Assembly: GCF_030463535.1 (NCBI RefSeq)
Contig: NC_132888.1
Coordinates: forward strand, 3,107,980-3,171,979
DNA from: Salminus brasiliensis
Taxonomy: Eukaryota; Chordata; Actinopteri; Characiformes; Bryconidae
Length of the DNA: 64,000 nucleotides
Direction: 5' to 3'
Positions 57,401 to 64,000 of this stretch are shown in pieces (the first letter of the stretch is position 1; each line of letters starts with the position of its first letter). A program made the translations under genes and the position numbers. The notes below the pieces were generated by a model. The model did no database searches and was not told the origin of the DNA. It saw nothing but the letters and a program-made list of their open reading frames with translations.

Positions 57401-57728
57401 TCTGGTAATCAATCAGCCTCATCAATGGATAACCCAGCCATAACCGGGTTCCACTGACTAATTACAGGGTTCTGTGGTTCTGTTTCAGTGCAACATTTGT
57501 AAAGAACTACTCCCACTTCTGGACCATGGTGAGGAGCCCCATCGTCACCTCAGCCAGTTCAGTGGTGAGCAATGTCTTCCAGTCCATAATCCATAAATGG
57601 GTCACTTGTGATTCGCAGCCAAACAGAGTTTTCCTCATTTTTGCTGTCGACAGGTTTCGCTTTCGGCCCAGGTCACGGGTTTCTGCGTCCTGACCGCACT
57701 TGCTGTTATCTTCAGCTCAGTCCCTTAA
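54244..57728 (+). CDS. Reeler-domain protein, short, probably GPI-anchored (gene C)
   Basis: Exons 54244-54433, 55274-55416, 57307-57404, 57489-57564 and 57654-57728 join in frame to 193 codons plus stop. Residues 1-19 form a signal peptide (MGLLLLVLVGM..FSSA). The Reeler domain runs through AYSNGSVSSVCVSMLPGHD, SYRPGDSIM, TGFRGFMLQARRTA, HDCFSGM, STISHASDRNKTNFEATW, IEF and CATFVKNYSHFWTMV. The last exon encodes a hydrophobic end (VTGFCVLTALAVIFSSVP) like a GPI-anchor signal. It matches gene B in order and in exon breaks 1-3, but has one more intron near the C-terminus and almost no mucin-like linker. Function unknown. AATAAA lies 49 bases after the stop. The exon 2 donor (ATG|GTGCTT) is weak, so that junction is the least certain. 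Confidence 0.82.
54500..55122 (+). mobile_element. MITE family A, copy 10, with nested SINE
   Basis: Starts ACACTAAATTGACATAAGTA and ends TTTGGGCATATGGTG, in gene C intron 1. A reverse tRNA-like SINE (about 54826-55018; GGTTCTATACCGGGG on the minus strand) interrupts it. Confidence 0.72.
55274..55416 (+). CDS. Gene C coding exon 2
   Basis: Acceptor CCTTGTAG, phase 1. It encodes VMLEAVDSGTGFRGFMLQAR, then RTANGAAVGSFSS and HDCFSGM. The donor GTGCTT is unusual; it was chosen because it gives phase 0 into exon 3, as in gene B. Confidence 0.78.
55616..56853. mobile_element. Large TIR element related to family D, in gene C intron 2
   Basis: Left end TTAGCCAAAACATTATGACC and right end GGTCATAATGTTTTGGGGCT are inverted repeats. 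Inside are two direct copies of about 105 bases (CATGTCCACTGTTGA... near 55825 and 56120) and part of an AAGAACC-type MITE. Confidence 0.6.
56920..57240 (+). mobile_element. tRNA-derived SINE, second family
   Basis: GGATCGCTGGTTAGAATCCC (box B like) is followed by a body with GGTGGGTAGATGGCTCTCTC, ending about 65 bases before gene C exon 3. Confidence 0.55.
57307..57404 (+). CDS. Gene C coding exon 3
   Basis: Acceptor GCCTCCAG, donor TTCTG|GTAATC, phase 2 end. It encodes NSTISHASDRNKTNFEATWV and APLTSSPGNIEF, aligned with exon 3 of gene B (SHTSSSMKTTVQATW, DIEF). Confidence 0.82.
57489..57564 (+). CDS. Gene C coding exon 4
   Basis: Acceptor GTTTCAG, donor GTG|GTGAGC. It encodes ATFVKNYSHFWTMVRSPIVT and SASSV, the last Reeler strand. 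Confidence 0.83.
57654..57728 (+). CDS. Gene C coding exon 5 (hydrophobic tail, stop)
   Basis: Acceptor GTCGACAG. It encodes VSLSAQVTGFCVLTALAVIF plus SSVP and a TAA stop: a hydrophobic stretch ending within a few residues of the C-terminus. Confidence 0.8.
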   Translation, partial: VSLSAQVTGFCVLTALAVIFSSVP

Positions 57729-57776
57729 ACTCCACTCATAGGTTGGTCCACTTTAGCTCATGGAACCTCAAACATC

Positions 57777-57782
57777 AATAAA
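57777..57782 (+). other. Polyadenylation signal of gene C
   Basis: AATAAA 49 bases downstream of the TAA stop, implying a very short 3' untranslated region. Confidence 0.6.
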
Positions 57783-57984
57783 AACATGTGACAACTTTAT
57801 TACCCTAACTGGAAGAGAACCTGGAAGTAGCAGCACAACCCGACGTGGCCCAATAACATGTTTACTATCAAACCTTCTACCGGTTTCTTCTGGACCAACC
57901 AATCATCTCACTGTCTTTAACCATGTGTATAATATTGGACACATATGGAAGTTTTTTTTGAAGACCTTTTTAAATACACGAATA

Positions 57985-58800
57985 TGAACAATAACATATA
58001 AAACATAAAAAAATAATAATTGTGAATTACATAAAAGAAAAAAACATGTTTTCTGCCCCCTGGGGGATTATCTGTGCACTGCATGCACCCAAAAAATACA
58101 TACAGATTCTAATTTCATTGAGTACAAATTTTAGGTATCTCCAAGTACAAGGAGTTCATTAATAAATGTGTTCTATAATTGTGTTTAAGTAAAAAAAACA
58201 ACAACTATGAGCAATAAATTCCACATGTATCAAATATAATACAAAATAAAAGTCCTATAAACAAAAAAAGTGTTCCTTTCTTTCTTTCTTTCTTTCTTTT
58301 TTTTTAAATAATTGGTCAGATATAAATAAACAGTCCAGTTCTGCAGAATTCAATTCATTCATTCATTCATTTTTGGACAATTTGAACCAATCGATGGTTC
58401 AGGCTTTTAAAAGGGTTAAAATCACCATCAAAAGGATTCATAGAAACTCTGAAACACTCCCAGTGAGTCGGTTCTTGTTCGTCTGCTTCTGAAAGAGACC
58501 AAGCTGATCCTCTATAGCTATTACACAGCAGTGCTGCAGAATTTAGCCTTACATTTAACCCAGCCATGGCAGTGAAAACACACACATACACACACACACG
58601 TATGTGCTCACTGCATGGATGGGTTAAAGACGGAGGCCAAATTCCATGTGTCGAACACTAAAGGTAAATGGTTTTCTAAGGCAGCGGTGCGGACGTTCTC
58701 AGAAGGTAAATAAAGGAGTTGAGGTTCTGCAGTTTTACAGTGGAACCTAAAAACAAACCATAATATCAGACCCTTTAAGAAACTCACTGAAATTCTGTTT
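57985..58800. other. Intergenic sequence between gene C and agl (left part)
   Basis: AT-rich; includes a (CTTT)n run at 58277-58298, and a SINE tail at about 58556-58640 (ATGGATGGGTTAAA, CA repeat). No gene seen. Confidence 0.5.
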
Positions 58801-58819
58801 ATTTTATATTAAAAAAAAA

Positions 58820-59310
58820 AGAAAATTGCAGAATTATGTTGTGGGGCCCAGTGTATATTAATATTAATATTAATAATAAATAATTAAGAATAAAAATGAA
58901 AAAAATTTGGACACAGTGTATAATAATAATAATAATAATAATAACAGCAATAATAATAATAACAAATAATTAGAATAAAAAAAACTGGTCAGAATTATAT
59001 TGTGGAACCCAGTGTATAATCACATTAATAATAATAATAATAATAACAGCAATAATAATAATAATAATAAATAATTAAGAATAAAAAAATTGGGCAGAAT
59101 TATGTTGCGAAATCCAATGTATAATCACATTAATAATAATAATAATAATAATAACAGCAATAATAATAATAATAATAATAAATAATTAAGAATTAAAAAA
59201 CTGGGCAGAATTATGTTGCGAAATCCAATGTATAATCACATTAATAATAATAGTAAATACATAATTAATTAAGAATAAAAATAAAATAAAAATGTGGTCA
59301 GAATTGTTTT
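58820..59310. repeat. Tandem repeat of about 110 bp built on (AAT)n
   Basis: CAGAATTATGTTG landmarks at about 58829, 58991, 59093 and 59206 alternate with (TAA)n-ACAGCAA-(TAA)n and AATAATTAAGAATAAAAA. Confidence 0.85.
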
Positions 59311-59934
59311 GTGGGACAGTCCTCTTATTGCAAATAATACACAAAACAGAAAAGGAACCACTGAGTAACTCCAACTTTCCAAATGGGAGAACATACAAAC
59401 TGAGTTTTCCCTCTTAGATTAGAGGAAATTCCCAGTTCCCACTCTGGAGCACTGGACTGCATGTAGATTGTATTTGTCATCTAAATAATAATAATAATAA
59501 TAAAAAAGAGGCTGTAAGAGATCTGAGGATCTTACCCATCCAACTTTGTTATTCAACAGTTTTACAGAATCAGAAATATAATCTTTAAAAAGAATGTTAT
59601 TAAAGTTCATATTTATCAGGGATCATAACATAACGGACACATCACCACTATGCGTCTTCGGGTGCGCCAGGGTGTTCTCAATTCCGATGTTGAAAAACAT
59701 AAGTGAGTTCGGGCTGGAGGGAGGTCGGGATGTGCAGACTTTGAGGGTCGGGGTTAGTTGGGAGTGAGAGTGAACTGTGTGGTTGAGGTCTATCAACTTC
59801 ACACCCACCTCACCACAGAGGGCTCAGAAAACCAGCGTTACCAGCTTATGGACATGAAAGGTCAGCTGATTGAAAGTGTGAATGTCCGTAATGCACATGT
59901 CATTGTGTATTTGTGGGCTATAAAAAGTGTAACT

Positions 59935-60140
59935 GACACTGTGGGGGAAGGTCTTTGCAGATGCAGTTCTGCATATATAACACCACTACCTGGGGTTCGA
60001 TTCCTGGTCTGGGTGACTGGGTATGCTGCACTACACCAATAAGAGTCCTTGGGCCAGACTCCTAACACTACATTGGCCCTCCTCTGTAATACCAGTAACC
60101 TTGTAAGTCGCTCTGGATAAATTCTGTAAATGTAAATGAA
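59935..60140 (+). mobile_element. tRNA-derived SINE
   Basis: GGGGTTCGATTCCTGG (box B) and the tail CTTGTAAGTCGCTCTGGATA followed by AAATGTAAATG, the common SINE/LINE tail of fish. Confidence 0.7.
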
Positions 60141-60334
60141 GTGGTCCGCCAGCGTTACGCTGAGTGTTTATCTACACTCCTAAAACCGACTGATCGATCT
60201 TTAAGCACCGAGAGCAAATACGACTACCACAGAAGCTGGGCTGAAAGGCTCATCTTCAATTTAATTTATTTTCTTTTACCTTGTTTAAACTTTCTTAAAA
60301 CTTTTTGTCTTAATTTATATTTTTTCATCACTAT

Positions 60335-60547
60335 TCAATTTTTTGCGTCCAGCGGTTTCATCCAATAAACTGGCCGAAATTCCTCAGCCGGGACTGTTTC
60401 TACACCACCATCTTTCCATTTTTTCAAATATCTCACAGGCCTAATCAAATAAAGCACACTGAAACCATCTGGATCTCTCTCTTTATTTTCCGAGTCTCCA
60501 GTGTTTTCTAATCGTACACGTCTATGTGTAAATTCCATCAAGTGCAT
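60335..60547 (-). CDS. Unidentified 70-codon open frame
   Basis: Starts ATG and ends TGA, encoding a charged sequence with RYLKKWKDGGVETVPAEEF, then RPVYWMKPLD. Composition looks protein-like (W, Y, K, E, D mixed; no simple repeat), unlike neighbouring frames. I do not recognise it. It may be a fragment of a transposon protein or a chance frame. It lies just downstream of agl on the same strand. Confidence 0.2.
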   Translation of the reverse strand: MHLMEFTHRRVRLENTGDSENKERDPDGFSVLYLIRPVRYLKKWKDGGVETVPAEEFRPVYWMKPLDAKN

Positions 60548-61452
60548 TCACAGGTAAGACACAGGTAAGACACAACCAGCCCTTCTAAATTAAACACACA
60601 CAGTAAACACACAAGCAAACCACGAAGACACACGGTTACAGAAACAGCAGCAGGACTACGGCCGTCGGTTCGATCACTGGAAGGGAATTCCGTGTTAGAG
60701 GAAGACTAAACTAGGAGTCGAAGGCAGTTCTTCATCTGCTCGTCTGCTGGGACATGTGAAGTGGGTTAGGCCAGGGATTGGACATCCTAGTAATACTGGC
60801 AGAGCACAGGTGTGTGTAACTTACAGTACCGTACAGTGTAGATGTACTTTATCTTACGCTGAGTGGCCAGTTTATTTAGTATACCTACCTTGTGCCTACG
60901 CTTGCTGGTCATTTTATTGGAAACACCTACCATATGGATGCATCTGTTGCTGCACAGTCTATTAGCCACCATGGAAGTGGAAGCGGCGTGGTTGTGTGTA
61001 AAAGGCATATTCTTCATTATACAGTGGCCACTTTATTGGAAACTCCTGTGTTTCTTGCTCCATTAGCTGGTGTCCTGCTGCTTAGACCAGTGTTACCTGG
61101 ACGCTAATCCTAGCCTAGCTGTTTTTGGAGAAAGGTCCACTACTCAAAATAATATCTGGTCAGCAGATGGATAACCAAGAGGTCTTATGGTGGTCCTCCC
61201 CCACTCACAGACTCACAGGGTCACACGGTAAAGCTGGGCTGATAAACTGTACTAAAGCAGATGAGCTACAGTGTAGGTAGGCCCTAATAAACCCAACAGG
61301 TAGGTGACACAGGTAGGTGAGACAGGTAGGTGAGACAGGTAGGTAGTACCTAATAAACAAGCAACTCAGTGTACACCGTTTCTACTGCCTCCAAGAAGCT
61401 CAGGTGCAACCAGAGGAACACCCAAGTCTGATGCCTCTCAGCTTCTGAAAGC

Positions 61453-61570
61453 TCACAGGTCATGCAGGACCTCCAGGACAGTAGCGATGGACCAGGCCTG
61501 TGACTCGCAGCTGAAGGAGCAGTACTGACCGTTCTCATTGGTCAGTTCTGGGAGACCTTTCCAGGGGGAC
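61453..61570 (-). CDS. agl: agl last coding exon
   Basis: Acceptor TTAAAAG. It encodes [20 protein letters not shown] and [18 protein letters not shown], then TGA. Confidence 0.94.
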
Positions 61571-63882
61571 CTTTTAAAGAGACAGGAGAGTATTTTAGAG
61601 GTCATGGGGTCGAGGGAACAACCAAAACAGATGAACTATGGGATGAGAATCATTTTAAGCATTTATGCTACACCATATGTCCACATTTTTGTGGACACCT
61701 CTTTTAATGAATGCATTCAGCTACTTTAAGTTGCACCCACTGCTGACACAGCTTGTCTAATGCCTGTAGAGAAGTACTGCCAATAGAATAGGACTCTCTG
61801 GGGCAGATCAACATGACCCTGTTGGCTCCATGCTGCCTAATAATGCCAGGCGTGGGCTAGTAGAGGGGTATAAAGCCCACCAGCATTGTGGATCTTTGGA
61901 GCAGTGGAAGAACTGTGTTCTCTGGAATGATGGATGGTGGAGCTCCATGTAATATAAGTTGGGGATGATGAGGTGGATACCAAAAATATGGTCACCCTAG
62001 TATTTGGATCCAATATTTATATCCAAAGACTCTTTAATACCGAAGAACCATGAAATGCTGAGATGTTTGAAATGTATACCACAATGGTGGGCAGCGTAGA
62101 ACCTTCTGGTGTCTTCTGAGGGTCTCTGAACCAGGTTTGTAATAGAGATGTATGTGTGCAGAACCTTTAAATTAGTGAGGAACCTTAACATCAGGAAAGG
62201 TTCTTCACACCCATACATCTCTACTCTAAAGCAGTGGTTTATTAAGGCACCAAATACGGTTCTTCTGCAGCATCACTTAAAGAACCTTTATAGACACCCT
62301 TATTATAATTATTTATTTATTTATGAGTGTACCATCAGTCACACTGCCTCACACATCCGTACTGAGTGAGCGCTGGCATGATTACCTCTCCAGATGGACA
62401 TAATGACGAGAGAGGACGTTCTTCACCAGGTACACCGTCTTGTCGTAGGTTTCCTTCCCAAGTTTCTTGGCGAAGTATAGCTTGGCACGGAGGAAGTAGC
62501 CAACAGGCCAAAGCCATTCCTGGAGAGGGAAACCCAATTAAACATACAGGAGATAAGAATCCCGCTATCATGAATCAAGACGTAAACAAAAACAAGGAAA
62601 CGTCTGGATATTTGACGGCCATGAGGAAGTGAAGCTGGTGTTTGCTTACGGGGCCTTGGTGGTAGTTGAAGCCTCTGGCTAGGTTGTAGTTGTCGTTGTC
62701 AAGAGAGTTGTCATAAACGCCACAGTAAACCATGTCACTGTGAAGAGAGAGGTCAGGAAAAATGGTGACTCAGGACAGGAAAGCGCTAAGCTTTACTGAC
62801 CGACTAAAACAACATCATTACTGACTTACTGACTTACACCAATCAGCCATAACATTAACACCACCTGCCTAATATTGAGTAGGTCCCCCTTGTGCCGCCA
62901 CAACAGATCTGACCCTTCTAGCCATGGGCTCCACAAGACCTGGGAAGGTGTCCTGTGGTATCTGGACCACAGGACCACAGCAGACCCAAATCAGCACAGT
63001 AAACAGTCCTTCATATTGGTTCAGCAGTTTTACAAACCAGCTAATGTGCCATCGGAACCACTAAAAGCCCAGAAGACAACATCTCCCGACTGACCGACCG
63101 CATGCCTCTCGCTTCTGTTGCATTTTGCACCTCCAACCATCTGCTCTGGTTTCCCGGTTGTCCTTCCTTGGAGCACTTTTGGTGGATGCTGACCCCTGCA
63201 TACTGGAAACACCCCTCAATACCTGCCTAACCCAGTTGTCCAGAACATCACAGTCCGGTTCTTGTCACTGTTGGCTCTGATTCTTTTGCTTGGTCGTTGT
63301 TCCTGCTTCCAACACATCGCCTTTAAGAACGGACTGTGGTGCTAATCTTATGGCTGATCAATAAAAATAAAATAAAATACACTGACATGACCTAAATCAT
63401 TTTTGCGGACCTTGATGCTGCTGATTGAGCTAATTACTGTGAAAGAGCTGGTGTGTCCATTTTGATTAAAAACAAAATGTGGTTTTATTACATTTATATT
63501 TTATGTATTTAGGAGGCTTTAACATTTTTATACTCCAATTTTATGTCTGAATATTTTTTATTTAATATTCAATATTAAAGTTTAATAAAAACGTTTAAAA
63601 AACCTTTATGTCTGAATATTTTTAAATGTAATATTAAATATTAAAGTTTAATAAAAATGTAAAAAAAAAAAAACTTTATGCTGCATATTAAAATGACAAT
63701 AATATCATTTATCACAATTATTTCTGGGACAATATATCCCCACCCCCCCCTCAAAAAAATAAATAAAAAAAGGCCTAATCTTACTCTGGATCTAACGTCT
63801 TCATTCCCAGTGGTCCCAGCAGCTTCTTCTCAGCAATGTTCAGAGCCTCCCAGGCCCTCTCAGCTGTGAACAGCTCTGGAGC
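61453..63882 (-). CDS. agl: agl, glycogen debranching enzyme, C-terminal part (cut by window edge)
   Basis: Minus-strand exons 63882-63785, 62737-62650, 62519-62386 and 61570-61453 join in frame to 145 codons plus TGA. They encode the C-terminal end of the amylo-1,6-glucosidase region: [117 protein letters not shown]. This is nearly colinear with the human AGL C-terminus (about 1,530 aa in full). AGL is the cytosolic two-activity enzyme (4-alpha-glucanotransferase and amylo-1,6-glucosidase) that removes glycogen branches. The upstream exons are off the right edge. A minus-strand AATAAA at 61037-61032 is a possible poly(A) signal. Confidence 0.94.
61668..61985 (-). mobile_element. MITE family A, copy 11 (truncated)
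   Basis: Left end ACACCATATGTCCACATTTT; the right side stops after the AGCTCCATG landmark. It begins about 95 bases upstream of the agl last exon, in its last intron. Confidence 0.68.
62386..62519 (-). CDS. agl: agl exon (second from last)
   Basis: Acceptor CTCTCCAG, donor GAGAG|GTAATC. It encodes [37 protein letters not shown] and RHYVHLE. Confidence 0.94.
62650..62737 (-). CDS. agl: agl exon (third from last)
   Basis: Acceptor CTTCACAG, donor GGCCCC|GTAAGC. It encodes [20 protein letters not shown] and RGFNYHQGP. Confidence 0.93.
62836..63361. mobile_element. TIR element family D, copy 2, in an agl intron
   Basis: Left end ACACCAATCAGCCATAACAT and right end GCTAATCTTATGGCTGATCA are inverted repeats; internal TAGGTCCCCCTTGTGCCGCC is a common fish repeat phrase. 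Confidence 0.72.
63785..63882 (-). CDS. agl: agl exon (fourth from last)
   Basis: Acceptor GTGTGTAG, donor CCAGA|GTAAGA. It encodes [20 protein letters not shown] and [12 protein letters not shown], phase 0 to phase 2. Confidence 0.92.
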
Positions 63883-64000
63883 CTACACACACAAAGGGAA
63901 TAAGCTTAAAGCTGGGTATTTACTATCCTTTAATAACTATGTAGTAACACATGAATAATGCACACATCCCATTACGGTGAAACAGCAGTTTTATTACATT

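Noticed and set aside
44419-57728. Calling genes B and C frrs1 because human FRRS1 neighbours AGL
   Set aside because: Neither gene has DOMON or cytochrome b561 coding sequence within its span, and they lie on the other side of agl from what I recall for human FRRS1.

Overview
The window is a piece of a ray-finned (teleost) fish nuclear genome. The evidence is split vertebrate genes with GT-AG introns, very abundant dinucleotide microsatellites, tRNA-derived SINEs and many short DNA-transposon copies of fish type. I cannot name the species from sequence alone. Gene identities rest on protein patterns recalled from known families; no database search was run.

Layout. (1) 1-5690: repeats, then a short tandemly duplicated promoter-like block. 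(2) 5692-39121, + strand: a complete adamtsl2 gene with 18 coding exons joining in frame to 966 codons plus stop. The product is a secreted extracellular-matrix glycoprotein: signal peptide, TSP1 repeat, Cys-rich region, spacer, Ser/Pro/Asn-rich linker, six more TSP1 repeats and a PLAC domain. Its introns hold a 32-bp minisatellite of about 47 units, an AACGTT-rich block, a 68-bp tandem repeat and many copies of one miniature transposon family. (3) 44419-47176, - strand, and 54244-57728, + strand: two small, complete, divergently oriented genes for Reeler-only proteins (217 and 193 aa), each with a signal peptide and a hydrophobic C-terminal tail resembling a GPI-anchor signal. Their first three coding exons match one for one. 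(4) 61453-63882, - strand: the last four coding exons of agl (glycogen debranching enzyme), the rest lying beyond the right edge.

The genes do not form an operon. adamtsl2 (matrix, TGF-beta/fibrillin biology) and agl (cytosolic glycogen breakdown) are unrelated functionally. The two Reeler genes look like an old inverted duplication. adamtsl2 converges on the left Reeler gene and agl converges on the right one.

Most remaining DNA is repetitive. Points for a second look are the divergent Reeler-only pair, miniature-transposon ends just upstream of four adamtsl2 splice acceptors, long (UG)n tracts beside other adamtsl2 splice sites, the duplicated promoter-proximal block, and the intron-2 minisatellite with expanding poly-C tracts.
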